From contig JAEZGM010000047.1 in NCBI GenBank assembly GCA_023416955.1, forward strand, positions 1 to 64,000: DNA of 64,000 bases, written 5' to 3'. Positions within the stretch are counted from its first letter, which is position 1. Every line of letters starts with the position of its first letter. Made by a program: the position numbers and the translations under genes. Below, in pieces: positions 48,842 to 57,890 of this stretch. The notes beneath the pieces are model-generated. The model was given only the letters and a program-made list of their open reading frames with translations, made no database searches and had not been told where the DNA came from. This stretch comes from Bacillota bacterium (GTDB lineage: Bacteria; Bacillota; Clostridia; Oscillospirales; Acutalibacteraceae).

Positions 48842-49957
48842 TTACTCGGATTTTCGAGGGGTACTCTTATCGCTGACACTGACTTGTCTGCCCTTCCAGG
48901 AGACGCTGCCGACAAAATTGACCTGATACGCGGAATACAGCAAAACAGTAAGAAAAAATATAGACGAAAGGACGTGCAGAAACGGCATCCAAAGACCGTA
49001 ACGCCCTGTAAAGCGTAAAAAATAAAATAATTGTATCGCGTAAATCAAATATCCAATCGCGAAAGGCATTGCCCATGGATGGCCGCTCAACAGAAGGAAC
49101 GGTGTAAACAGACCCGTTACGAAAATACCGACCAGCCAGAGAGCTACGCAGAAAATGGTGCCCGGGCGCAAAGTGGCCGTACTCAAGATTGCCCCTTTGC
49201 TGAACCCCTGTAATTCGCTTAGGATACCGCCGGGATACATTCGAAAGGAAACCAGATCTCCCCCAAGGTAATTTTGAACGGGGATGCCCGCTTCCGAGAA
49301 TCTCCTTCCTAAGTTCAGGTCGTCGAGTATTTCGGAGCGAATGCTGCTGTGACCGCTAATTTTTTCGTAATCTTCGCGGGAGGCCAAAATGCAGGAGCCG
49401 TAAAGGCCCTTGCGATTGCTTCTCCTTTCAAAAGGGGAAGTAAATGCAAACACCCCTAAAAGGCATGGAATCAGCGAAAGCTTCTCGTAAAACCTGCCGG
49501 GATTATGAAACGGGACGACAGAGATCGCTCCGCCTGACTGTTCCCTTTCCTGCAGCAAAACAGCAAGGGCATATGGCGCAAGCCGCACATCGGTGTCCAA
49601 AAAGACGAGTACATTGCCGCTTGAAGCCCGGTAGCCATTCCATACCGCCCACGTTTTACCCGTCCAGTTCTCCGGCAGCTGCGTATTATGTATGACCTTT
49701 ACACCATATTGAGCCGCAATTTCAGCGGTATGATCTTCCGAAAAATCGTCAACCACAATGATTTCATAAGGCTGCACCGTCTGCCGTTTCAGAGATTCCA
49801 ACAAACTCGGGAGATTCTCCTGTTCATTTCGCGCAGGGATAATAACAGACGCTTTCCACTTTGAATCGGAAACCTGAATCTCCGTCTGTTTCAGCCGTAC
49901 ATCTTTAAAAAGAAGAAAACCAACCAGACTCATCAGGATAAAAATAAGTATGATCAT
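48842..49957 (-). CDS. Membrane glycosyltransferase family 2
   Basis: GT2 enzyme of about 371 residues with an N-terminal membrane helix (about 2-17), the catalytic domain (SVIIPARNEQENLPSLLESL, VVDDFSEDHT, FLDTDVRLAP) and three to four C-terminal helices. The layout resembles CrtQ-type carotenoid glycosyltransferases and other membrane GT2 enzymes; acceptor unknown. No carotenoid genes are nearby. Start uncertain: ATG 49957 behind GGAAAGGAA is preferred over a TTG at 50050. Confidence 0.85.
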   Translation of the reverse strand: MIILIFILMSLVGFLLFKDVRLKQTEIQVSDSKWKASVIIPARNEQENLPSLLESLKRQTVQPYEIIVVDDFSEDHTAEIAAQYGVKVIHNTQLPENWTGKTWAVWNGYRASSGNVLVFLDTDVRLAPYALAVLLQEREQSGGAISVVPFHNPGRFYEKLSLIPCLLGVFAFTSPFERRSNRKGLYGSCILASREDYEKISGHSSIRSEILDDLNLGRRFSEAGIPVQNYLGGDLVSFRMYPGGILSELQGFSKGAILSTATLRPGTIFCVALWLVGIFVTGLFTPFLLLSGHPWAMPFAIGYLIYAIQLFYFLRFTGRYGLWMPFLHVLSSIFFLTVLLYSAYQVNFVGSVSWKGRQVSVSDKSTPRKSE

Positions 49958-50099
49958 ACGCAATATGTTCCTTTCCGGTATTGGGTTCGCGATGACAAGG
50001 AGGCGGAAGTATTCATAAATTACAGATACAAATTTATTATAAAGCTGCAAAGATTGTCCGTCAACTATTCTTACAGCGAAAATAAAAGTCTGAAAGAAA

Positions 50100-50122
50100 C
50101 GGCTGCTTCTTAGAAGCAGCCG
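50100..50122 (-). terminator. Terminator of ldh
   Basis: CGGCTGCTTC pairs with GAAGCAGCCG around 3 bases; on the minus strand it is followed by TTTCTTTC. Confidence 0.85.
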
Positions 50123-50146
50123 CCCTATTACAAATTAAAAATCGAA

Positions 50147-51091
50147 TTACAAATCAAGCGTTTTTATTACCTGTTTCAAGCCTTCCGCCGAAGCAAGCAG
50201 CTTTTTCTGCTCTTCGTCGCTAAGGCGGATATCGAGCACCTTTTCAACGCCGGAGCTGCCGACAACGCAGGGTACGCCCATGCAGATATCCTGCAGGCCG
50301 TAATGCCCGTCGATCAGACTGGAAACCGGAAGAATGGAGTGTTCGTTGCGTACGATACACTCCGCAATACGCCGTACCGCCATGGCAATGCCGTAATAAG
50401 TGGCACCTTTGCGTTCAATAATCTGATATGCGCTGTCGCGGACATCTTCATAGAGCTTCTGCATGGTCTGCCTGTCATTGCAATTACCGCAAAGAGCGCA
50501 GAAATTGTCAAGGTCAATTCCGGAAACGTTCGCGCTGCTCCAAACGGCAAGCTCGCTGTCGCCATGCTCGCCGATGATAAAGGCGTGTACGCTTCTGCTG
50601 TCAACATCAAGATGCTGCCCAAGCAGATATTTCAACCGCGCCGTGTCAAGCACCGTGCCGGAACCGAATACACGGTTTGGCGGAAAACCCGACATTTTCA
50701 TTGCCGCATAGGTCAATATATCCACCGGATTCGATACAATGAGCAAAATGCCCTCACAGTGCCGCTTCTTGATCTCAGGAATAATACTCTTAAAGATTCC
50801 GACATTTTTATGCACCAAATCAAGGCGCGTTTCGTCCGGCTTCTGGTTTGCGCCCGCGGTGACAATGATCAGTCCGCAATCGGCAATATCGTCATAGGAA
50901 CCGGCGTAAATCTCCATCGGTCTTGCAAAAGGCATGCCATGGCTTAAATCCATTGCCTCACCCTCGGCTTTTTTCGTGTTCGCGTCAATGAGCACCAACT
51001 CGGAAAACAGTCCGCTTTCCACCAAGCTGAACGCACAGCTTGCGCCTACAAAGCCGCAGCCAATCATTGCGCATTTTCTATTATTCAACAT
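50147..51091 (-). CDS. ldh: L-lactate dehydrogenase
   Basis: NAD-dependent L-LDH, 314 residues, reduces pyruvate to lactate in fermentation. NAD fold in AMIGCGFVGASCAFSLV; ANQKPDETRLDLVHKN is the active-site loop with the Arg; the catalytic His-containing HAFIIGEHGDSELAVW is intact. The substrate-specificity position follows NQKPDETR, as in lactate rather than malate enzymes. ATG 51091 gives the usual length; a TTG eight codons earlier is possible. Monocistronic with its own terminator. Confidence 0.93.
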   Translation of the reverse strand: MLNNRKCAMIGCGFVGASCAFSLVESGLFSELVLIDANTKKAEGEAMDLSHGMPFARPMEIYAGSYDDIADCGLIIVTAGANQKPDETRLDLVHKNVGIFKSIIPEIKKRHCEGILLIVSNPVDILTYAAMKMSGFPPNRVFGSGTVLDTARLKYLLGQHLDVDSRSVHAFIIGEHGDSELAVWSSANVSGIDLDNFCALCGNCNDRQTMQKLYEDVRDSAYQIIERKGATYYGIAMAVRRIAECIVRNEHSILPVSSLIDGHYGLQDICMGVPCVVGSSGVEKVLDIRLSDEEQKKLLASAEGLKQVIKTLDL

Positions 51092-51141
51092 CAAATCACC
51101 ATCTTTCTTATCCAAAATGAAATTCTTTTATTTTTTATTCT

Positions 51142-52377
51142 TTAAATTACAAAGCTTCCGTCTTTAATCACAGAAACCTTGGTGCCATCCTGCGTTGTAC
51201 CGGTAACGTTCATATCTTCGCTGCCAAACATAAAGTCACAGTGAATCTTGGAGTAATTGGAGCCAAGCTTGCTCAGTTCTTCCCGCTCAAGCTCCGCACC
51301 GTTCTTCACGTTCTCGGGATAAGACGCGCCAAGCGCCAAATGGCAGGAAGCATTTTCGTCGAACAGCGTGTTCAAAAACAGAATGTTCAGGTTGCTGATC
51401 GGCGAATTGTGTGCAATCAGCGCGACTTCCCCAAGATAAGCGCTGCCGTCGTCAAAGCCAATCATGTTTTTCAGGGTATCCTGTTCTTTTTCGGCGCCGA
51501 AGTCCACTGCTTTTCCGTCTTTGAACTCCAACCAGAAATTCTCGATCAGCTTGCCCTGATAGCTGAGTGGCTTCATTGCCTGCACGCGGCCGTTCACTCC
51601 GTATTTATAAGGCATGGTGAATACCTCTTCCGTCGGCATGTTCGGGTTAAAGATCGCTCCGTTTTTTGCCTTGGAGCAGCCGCCTTCCCAAACATGGTTG
51701 GGAATCAGTTCCACGGTAAGATCTGTTCCTTTCCCGTTCTGGAAGTGCAGGGAACGGAAATTATACCGGTTCATCACTTCACTGCGGTGGGTCAGGTCAT
51801 CATCATGCCGGCGCCATTCCTCGACCGGATCATTGTCCTCGCGAATACGCACGCTTGCAAGCACCGCATTCCACAGTTTTTCCAGCGCTGCCTCCCCCTC
51901 TTCCCCGGGGAAGACTTTTTTCGCCCAGTTCAGCGTAGGAATTGCAACAATCGCCCACTGGCCGATGTTTGCCATTGTGTAAAATTCAAACGGCTCAAAC
52001 GCGGTTTCTATTGCCGCGCGGGCAGCCTGCATTTTCTGGCTGTCAATCTCCGCTAAAAGCCCCGGCGTTGCCGATTCAATGTAGAGGTAACAGCATTTTT
52101 TGTCGATGCCGTTCTTTTTTTGCTCCACGCGCCAAGGAGCAATATCGCAAAGCGTTTCCGTGCTCTCATTCTGATACTTCAGCTTTGTAATCGTTTCATC
52201 GCTATAGTTAACCAGTACTTCACCTGCGCCGGCAAGATATGCCTCTTCTACACAAATCCGTGTGAAATACGCGGAGCTTACATCGGATGAAATTACAAGC
52301 AGCTGCCCCTTCTGTACATTTGCCCCCACGCGAACGGCAAGCTGGGCATATTTGCGCAAAATTTCTTGAGAAACCAT
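51142..52377 (-). CDS. M29-family aminopeptidase
   Basis: Metallo-aminopeptidase of the AmpS/PepS (thermophilic, M29) family, 411 residues. N-terminal domain with NVQKGQLLVISSD; C-terminal metal-binding domain with FWLEFKDGKAVDF, SCHLALGASYPENV and IHCDFMFGSEDMNV. Cytosolic peptide degradation. It is separated from upstream genes by a 360-base region of tandem hairpin repeats. Confidence 0.92.
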   Translation of the reverse strand: MVSQEILRKYAQLAVRVGANVQKGQLLVISSDVSSAYFTRICVEEAYLAGAGEVLVNYSDETITKLKYQNESTETLCDIAPWRVEQKKNGIDKKCCYLYIESATPGLLAEIDSQKMQAARAAIETAFEPFEFYTMANIGQWAIVAIPTLNWAKKVFPGEEGEAALEKLWNAVLASVRIREDNDPVEEWRRHDDDLTHRSEVMNRYNFRSLHFQNGKGTDLTVELIPNHVWEGGCSKAKNGAIFNPNMPTEEVFTMPYKYGVNGRVQAMKPLSYQGKLIENFWLEFKDGKAVDFGAEKEQDTLKNMIGFDDGSAYLGEVALIAHNSPISNLNILFLNTLFDENASCHLALGASYPENVKNGAELEREELSKLGSNYSKIHCDFMFGSEDMNVTGTTQDGTKVSVIKDGSFVI

Positions 52378-52457
52378 GTTAATCCCTCTGTTCTTAATAA
52401 TTTATAATATTATCTTTGGCGCGGCCGGAAATTTGCCTCAGCGCTTATGCGGCTTCA

Positions 52458-52708
52458 AAGAGCAAATTCTGAATGGCTCAGCCAATTGATTGTGAGCATT
52501 TTTATCATGCTTTGGCTATATCTCCCGTCGAACGGAGAAGCTGTGCTCCGAAAACAAATTCCCAATGGCTCAGACCGTTAGGTTTGAGACTATTATATTC
52601 TGCTTACGCCGAGCGGAGAATTCGCGCCGCCGCGAAGCGGCGGAGGAGCTGTCTCCGAAAGCAAATTTCCAATGGCTCAAACCGTTGGGTTTGAGCCTAT
52701 TATATCAC
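52458..52708. repeat. Tandem hairpin repeats (three units)
   Basis: Three degenerate direct units of about 100 bases: GCAAATTCTGAATGGCTCAG (from 52462), ACAAATTCCCAATGGCTCAG (52552) and GCAAATTTCCAATGGCTCAA (52661). Each carries a hairpin; the last is perfect (GGCTCAAACC/GGTTTGAGCC-like stem) followed by TATTATAT. Units 1-2 end in CTCCGAAA. A further hairpin GCCGCCGCGAAGCGGCGG lies at about 52630. They give rise to spurious ORFs. They lie between two minus-strand genes and may be stacked terminators or a mobile repeat. Confidence 0.8.
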
Positions 52709-52736
52709 AATTTGGCAAAAAATGAATTAGCAATTG

Positions 52737-53405
52737 CTAACTCAACCCGATTTTCTGTAATTTTTCTTCCAATTCTCTTAATTTTGCCCTGCGCTTTCTG
52801 TAATCAGGCAGAACCGATTCAACCAAGCGCCAGAATTTTTCAGAGTGGTTATGTTCTTTCAGATGCGCCAATTCGTGAACAATAACGTAATCTATTACAC
52901 CAGGCTCCGCCGTTACCAGCTTCCATGTGAAATTCAATCTGTTTTTGCCCGAGCAGGAACCCCAGGAGGTATTTGCCGAACCGATACGCACACCGGTGGG
53001 AACCCAGCCCGTGCGTGAGGAAAACATTTCGACCCGCGAAAGAATCATTTTCCCGGCTATATCCTTATACAGGCGCATTAATTGCGGCCGCACGGAATCT
53101 CCATCACCTGACGGCAGGATGAAGCGCTGGCCGTCAAAAGAGGCTTCGTTGCCCAAAGCGATGGGATATGACCTGCCCAAAAGCGGCAGCTCGCTGCCGG
53201 GGCCGAATCGAAACGCCGCTCTCTCTTCCTTTCGATTGATCATCAATGCCGTTTTCTGCGAGATCCACTCCTGCTTTTCACCCACAAATCGTTCGATTAC
53301 CGTCGAGGGGGCTTTCAGGGGAGCCCGCACCGTAACATTCCCTTCCCGATCAATGCAAATCGCAATTGTTTTCCGTTTTGAACGGATCAGTTTATAGCCA
53401 CCCAT
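52737..53405 (-). CDS. YgjP/SprT-like zinc metallopeptidase-domain protein
   Basis: 222 residues of the DUF45/YgjP-like M48-related group. The zinc motif is in IVHELAHLKEHNHSEKFW (HExxH with a downstream His). The N-terminal part starts YKLIRSKRKTIAICIDREG, typical of the family. Substrate unknown; sometimes found near restriction systems, but not here. Its start is preceded by GGAAGAG. Confidence 0.88.
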   Translation of the reverse strand: MGGYKLIRSKRKTIAICIDREGNVTVRAPLKAPSTVIERFVGEKQEWISQKTALMINRKEERAAFRFGPGSELPLLGRSYPIALGNEASFDGQRFILPSGDGDSVRPQLMRLYKDIAGKMILSRVEMFSSRTGWVPTGVRIGSANTSWGSCSGKNRLNFTWKLVTAEPGVIDYVIVHELAHLKEHNHSEKFWRLVESVLPDYRKRRAKLRELEEKLQKIGLS

Positions 53406-54046
53406 TTCTCTTCCGTCGGCGAAAAAACTTTGACAAACGATTCCGCACAGGCTTGCCCTCCTTTCCGTTAATATTTCTGTTTTATTATATCTTTATTCCA
53501 CTAAAAAGACAATATCACCTTTTTGCGAAACGATGTAAATTCGGCACGACAAGAATGAAGGGCAATAGCATTTACTTTATTTATGACAAAACAGTTCAAT
53601 TTCACTGTTCTGAAAGTGATGAAAATTTAAAAAACTTTCGTCTCTCCGTCCATGAAAACCAAAAAAGGAGCCTACACTGATAACCCTTTGGGGATACTTG
53701 GGGGGTGCAGGGGGGATTTTGTGGAACCCTCCCTTGGCCCTTTTAAAATCCCCCCCCGGTGTGCGCGGAGCGCGCACTGCGCTCTTTGCATACTTTCGGG
53801 CGCAACCGAAAGTATGGGCCCGTCCGGCCTGAGGATAAGGCTTCCGCATATCTCAAATCTAAAATTGGAATTTAGGGAAATTTTATCGTTCTATCCGCTC
53901 CAAAAGGGAAAATTATTATAAATGCTGTCACTGTGCAGCAAAAATGGGAATCTGTTTACTTCAATACGGATTAATGGTAATATGATAAAAACACCATTTA
54001 TGTCGATAAAACGACAAAGATACGGGATTATCACAAGAGGAATAAA
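53406..54046. other. Intergenic region with stacked GC-rich hairpins
   Basis: 641 bases without a supported gene. From 53710 to 53816 hairpins follow each other: GGGGGGATTTT (53710-53720) with AAAATCCCCCC (53745-53755), GTGCGC/GCGCAC (53761-53777) and a perfect 11-bp CATACTTTCGG/CCGAAAGTATG (53789-53816). Near 54001-54016 a small TGTCG...CGACA repeat precedes the asparaginase gene and could be its operator. The open frames at 53577-53921 follow the hairpins and look spurious. Confidence 0.6.
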
Positions 54047-55045
54047 ATGAAAAAAATTCTGCTGATTACCACCGGCGGCACCATTGCGTCCGAATCAACC
54101 GCAGAAGGGCTGATTCCCCTGCTCAACGGACAAAATTTGGCGGCCTTCCTGAATGCTTCCGCCGCTGATTATGATATTACAATTGAAAACCTCTTTCAGC
54201 TGGACAGTTCAAATATCCAGCCGGAGGAGTGGCAGTGCATGGCGCGTGCTGTGGCACGCAGCTGCACCGAATACGACGGGATTGTGCTGACGCACGGGAC
54301 GGATACCATGGCATACACCGCCTCCATTTTATCGTTTATGCTGCGAAATATTTCTATTCCCGTTGTTCTGACCGGGTCGCAGCTCCCCATCAGCCACCCG
54401 CTGACCGACGGAGTGGAAAATCTGCGGTGCGCATTTGCGATGGCATCTTCCGGAAAAGCAGGCGTTTTCGTTGCGTTCCAGCGAAAAATCATTTTGGGAA
54501 CACGCGCGGTAAAAGTCCGCACCACCGCTTTTGACGCGTTTGAAAGCGTGAACTGCCCCTGCGCCGCCGTGATTGACTCCGGCGGTCTGCATATCAATGA
54601 GGAGGTACTGCCCCGCTCTGACGGCCCGTTCACACTGGAGGATCAGCTCTGCAACGACGTATTCCTTATGAAGCTTACACCCGGGTTAAATCCGGATATT
54701 TTTGATATGCTGCTGAAAATGAATTATAAGGGAATCGTGATCGAAGCCTTCGGCTCGGGCGGTTTGAATTTTGTGCGCCGAGATTTGATTTCAAAGCTGC
54801 AGGAAATGGTAAACAGCGGTATTTCCGTGGTCGTTTGCAGCCAATGCCTGTATGAGCGCAGCGATTTCACGATCTATCAGGTAGGCAAGAAAGCGCTTGA
54901 AAGCGGTGTAGTTCAAGCGTTTGACATGACGACCGAGGCTACGGTAACCAAACTGATGTGGGCGCTCGGGAAAAGCGAACGGGCGGACGATGTCAGGCGG
55001 ATTTTTACTACGAATTACACTGGAGAGGTCAATCTTTTAATCTGA
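54047..55045 (+). CDS. ansA: L-asparaginase, type I (cytosolic)
   Basis: Hydrolyses asparagine to aspartate and ammonia, 332 residues without a signal peptide, so cytosolic. Catalytic threonines in ITTGGTIAS (residue ~12) and in LTHGTDTMAYTA (~residue 86). Length and motifs fit AnsA-type enzymes. AGAGGAAT precedes the ATG; strong terminator downstream; monocistronic. Confidence 0.94.
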   Translation: MKKILLITTGGTIASESTAEGLIPLLNGQNLAAFLNASAADYDITIENLFQLDSSNIQPEEWQCMARAVARSCTEYDGIVLTHGTDTMAYTASILSFMLRNISIPVVLTGSQLPISHPLTDGVENLRCAFAMASSGKAGVFVAFQRKIILGTRAVKVRTTAFDAFESVNCPCAAVIDSGGLHINEEVLPRSDGPFTLEDQLCNDVFLMKLTPGLNPDIFDMLLKMNYKGIVIEAFGSGGLNFVRRDLISKLQEMVNSGISVVVCSQCLYERSDFTIYQVGKKALESGVVQAFDMTTEATVTKLMWALGKSERADDVRRIFTTNYTGEVNLLI

Positions 55046-55074
55046 CTCCGTATTTTTATGCTGTTTGAATCAAA

Positions 55075-55111
55075 GACGGCTGTTTTCCTGCGGGAGGACA
55101 GCCGCCTTTTT
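55075..55111 (+). terminator. Terminator of ansA
   Basis: GACGGCTGT pairs with ACAGCCGCC around a C/G-rich loop, followed by TTTTTT. Confidence 0.88.
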
Positions 55112-55205
55112 TATAATAATTTTCCAAAACGAATATTTTTTGAATAATCTATTATCTGCGGTCAAACACTATTGTAATAAATTCAGAACAAGTTTGAAAA
55201 TTCTT

Positions 55206-55297
55206 GAGTAAGCGATGATGAAGTCGCTAGACAGCAATTCGAAGCCGCGAAAATGCTGGACTGAGCGGCTTCAGAATTGCTTTAATCAGCGGTTACT
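55206..55297. repeat. Second palindromic repeat, copy 2
   Basis: From GAGTAAGCGATGATGAAG to AATCAGCGGTTACTT; about 80% like the copy at 45550-45640, with the shared core CAATTCGAAGCCGCGAAAAT and AATTGCTTTAATCAGCGG. Lies in the 387-base gap between ansA and the SGNH gene, which otherwise contains only AT-rich promoter-like sequence. Confidence 0.85.
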
Positions 55298-55432
55298 TAA
55301 TCAGTAAGTTTGTAAGCTGTTTTTTAAATAATTATAAAAGATTTATGAATTGTATTGACTTACAGTTAACCACGCTATATAGTATTTAATATTAGATGTA
55401 ATATTAATCAATATTATTAAAGGAGTACTGTT

Positions 55433-56146
55433 ATGGCTGAATCTATTTGCGTATTCGGCGACTCGGTTTGCAAGGGCGTTGTTTTTGACAGTGCCCTTGC
55501 AAAATACAGGGTACTGAAAGACAGTTTTATTCACTTGCTGGAAAAGGCAGGCAATATGGTAATCAATAACTATTCCAAATTTGGCTGCACCGTCACCAGA
55601 GGAAGCGAAATACTGACAAAGCATGAATCCGAACTTCGGAACTATGACTATACCGTTCTGGAATTCGGCGGGAACGACTGTGATTACGATTGGGCGGCTG
55701 TTGCAGCCGAGCCGGATGCGTTTCATGTTCCCAAAACTCCGGTCGATGACTTTAAAACGAAATATGCCGGAATGGTTGAGCAAATTAAAGACTCCGGAGG
55801 AAATCCGGCACTGCTTTCCCTGCCTCCCATTGACGCTAAGCGCTATTTTAACTGGATTTCACGGGGGCTGAACGCAGACAATATTCTGCGTTTTCTGGGC
55901 GATGTGGAATTTATATACCGCTGGCATGAGATGTACAATCTTGCCGTATGCAGCGTGGCAATGGAACATCATGTACCACTGATTGACATCAGCAGTGTCT
56001 TTTTGAAAACGGGACACTACCAGAACTACATCTGTGAGGACGGAATTCACCCCAATGAGCAAGGGCACAAACTTATTGAGAAAGAGATTTTCCAATATGT
56101 ACTTCAAACGGGAAGTATCTCTCTTAAACCCCAGTTTGCTTCTTAA
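55433..56146 (+). CDS. SGNH/GDSL hydrolase
   Basis: 237 residues of the SGNH esterase fold. Block I ICVFGDSVCKG with the catalytic Ser, block III GGNDCDYDW, block V DGIHPNEQGH with Asp and His. No signal peptide, so cytosolic; substrate unknown (acyl ester or carbohydrate ester). AAAGGAG before the ATG. Ends in an unusually strong terminator. Confidence 0.9.
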   Translation: MAESICVFGDSVCKGVVFDSALAKYRVLKDSFIHLLEKAGNMVINNYSKFGCTVTRGSEILTKHESELRNYDYTVLEFGGNDCDYDWAAVAAEPDAFHVPKTPVDDFKTKYAGMVEQIKDSGGNPALLSLPPIDAKRYFNWISRGLNADNILRFLGDVEFIYRWHEMYNLAVCSVAMEHHVPLIDISSVFLKTGHYQNYICEDGIHPNEQGHKLIEKEIFQYVLQTGSISLKPQFAS

Positions 56147-56195
56147 AGAGCTGTTCTCATACTGAATATTCCATTAAAAAGTAGACAAAAGAAAA

Positions 56196-56236
56196 ATGGG
56201 CATCCCTCCACGCCTGTGACGTGGAGGGATGCCCAT
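56196..56236 (+). terminator. 17-bp-stem terminator after SGNH gene
   Basis: ATGGGCATCCCTCCACG (56196-56212) pairs perfectly with CGTGGAGGGATGCCCAT (56220-56236); flanked by A tracts and followed by AAAAATTTT. Confidence 0.9.
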
Positions 56237-56312
56237 AAAAATTTTATCGTTCCTTCTATTGAATACCAGTATAACTTCCAATCCTGCGGCTCGGTATTTT
56301 CCAATATGACTT

Positions 56313-56346
56313 AAAACGGCAAACTGATTTAACGGTTTGCCGTTTT
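56313..56346 (-). terminator. Terminator of FAD protein
   Basis: AAAACGGCAAAC pairs with GTTTGCCGTTTT around a short loop, with T/A tracts on both strands; 15 bases past the stop at 56362. Confidence 0.88.
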
Positions 56347-56361
56347 TAACTGATACCGGTT

Positions 56362-57789
56362 TTATTCTTTTTCAGCGATGTCACGCGCAACTACCACACC
56401 GGTTACAGAGGCCTGCATCAGTCCGCGGGTAATGCCGGCGCCGTCGCCGATCGCGTACAGGTTCTGAATCGCGGTTTCAAAATGGTCGGATACGGCGACT
56501 TTGGAAGAATAAAATTTTACCTCCACGCCATAGAGCAGCGTATTCTTGGAATAAAGACCCGGCGCAAGCTTATCGAAAGCTTGAAGGGACTCTACAATAC
56601 TGGTCAGGTGACGGTGCGGCAGAACGAATGAAAGGTCGCCCGGCACCGCGTTTTTCAGCGTCGGCCTCGTTGTAGATTTGCTAAGGCGGGTTTCGTCGGT
56701 ACGTCTGCCAAGCAGAAGGTCGCCAAGGCGCTGCACCATGATTCCGCCGCCGGTCAGCATATTGCCGAGCTGGGCAATATAGCGGCCGTATTCAATCGGC
56801 TGATTGAACGGCTCTGTAAAGCGGGTGGAAACAAGCATAGCAAAGTTTGTGTTTTCACTGTGCTTGTCTTCGTCAGCATAGGAATGCCCGTTTACCACAG
56901 CGATACCGCCGTTGATCCCGCCGTCATAGTGTTCTTCGCTGACAATTCCGCCCGGATTCATGCAGAATGTACGCACTTTATTTTCAAAGGTATCAGAATA
57001 ATAGACGAGCTTTGCTTCGTAAAGGTTCTTGGTCAGATGATCCATCACGGAGTTCGGCACCTCAACACGCACGCCGATATCCACTTCGTTGTTCGTAGTC
57101 TGGAGCCGGTTTTCCTGCGCAATGCGGGAGAGCCACTCCGCGCCGCCGCGCCCCGGTGCGGCAACAACGCAACGTGCGCGCACCAGCTCGCGTTCTCCGT
57201 TTTTGTTTAACAGCCACACGCCTTCCGCCCTGCCGTTTTCCACATAAATGGAATCGGCGGGAGTACGCTCACGAAATTCAAAATTCGGGGTTTCCTCCAG
57301 AAAATCATACATTTTGCTCAGTACTTCATAGGAGTACTCCGTTCCCATGTGGCGCACCGGGCACGGAATCAGGCGGATATTTTCCTTGCGCGCGTCATAC
57401 GATACCTTTTCGGCGAACTTGTCGCTGCGGCCGAACACTTGGTCTGGCGCACCGAATTTCAGGTAAACGCTGTCCGTATAATGGATCAGCTCCTGTGCCT
57501 GCTCAACGGTCATGTAATCCGTAATGTTGCCGCCGACATCTTCGGAAAGGGAGAGCTTTCCGTCGGAAAACGCACCGGCACCGGCCCAGCCGTTCATAAT
57601 ATTGCAGGTTTTGCAGTGTACGCACTGACCGGAGGTTCTCGCCGGGCAGGAGCGCTTTTTAATGGTGCTGCCGGAATCCACTACCAGCACTTTTTTATCA
57701 GGAGCGGTACGGTTCAGCTCCAGTGCGGTAAAAATACCCGCCGGGCCCGCACCGATTACGATTACGTCATAATCATACGCAGAATTCAT
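56362..57789 (-). CDS. FAD-dependent dehydrogenase, uncharacterised
   Basis: 475 residues. FAD motif VIVIGAGPAGIFTALEL, a cysteine-rich segment CPARTSGQCVHCKTC (residues ~48-62) and a C-terminal NLYAIGDGAGITRGLMQAS. It belongs to the group of uncharacterised bacterial FAD-dependent dehydrogenases distantly like GlcD/RdmE-type or FixC proteins. Likely a cytosolic flavin dehydrogenase; substrate and partner unknown. Single gene with a terminator. Confidence 0.85.
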   Translation of the reverse strand: MNSAYDYDVIVIGAGPAGIFTALELNRTAPDKKVLVVDSGSTIKKRSCPARTSGQCVHCKTCNIMNGWAGAGAFSDGKLSLSEDVGGNITDYMTVEQAQELIHYTDSVYLKFGAPDQVFGRSDKFAEKVSYDARKENIRLIPCPVRHMGTEYSYEVLSKMYDFLEETPNFEFRERTPADSIYVENGRAEGVWLLNKNGERELVRARCVVAAPGRGGAEWLSRIAQENRLQTTNNEVDIGVRVEVPNSVMDHLTKNLYEAKLVYYSDTFENKVRTFCMNPGGIVSEEHYDGGINGGIAVVNGHSYADEDKHSENTNFAMLVSTRFTEPFNQPIEYGRYIAQLGNMLTGGGIMVQRLGDLLLGRRTDETRLSKSTTRPTLKNAVPGDLSFVLPHRHLTSIVESLQAFDKLAPGLYSKNTLLYGVEVKFYSSKVAVSDHFETAIQNLYAIGDGAGITRGLMQASVTGVVVARDIAEKE

Positions 57790-57890
57790 GTTACTTAATC
57801 ACCCTTTATCATTGTTTCAGCCAAAGATTCAGCCAAACTTACTTAGTATAACACAATAATTTACTTTGTCAATGAAATTCGATCTTTATT

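Noticed and set aside
52458..52708. Possible CRISPR array
   Set aside because: Only three degenerate ~100-base units, no short identical repeats with unique spacers, and no cas genes.
52473..52885. Two plus-strand frames (73 and 106 codons) near 52.5-52.9 kb
   Set aside because: They arise from the tandem hairpin repeats; their peptides share the same repeated stretch (NGSNRWV/QWLKPLG) and have no ribosome sites.
53577..53921. Overlapping 90-codon frames on both strands
   Set aside because: Coincide with stacked GC hairpins; glycine/proline-rich with no start signals.
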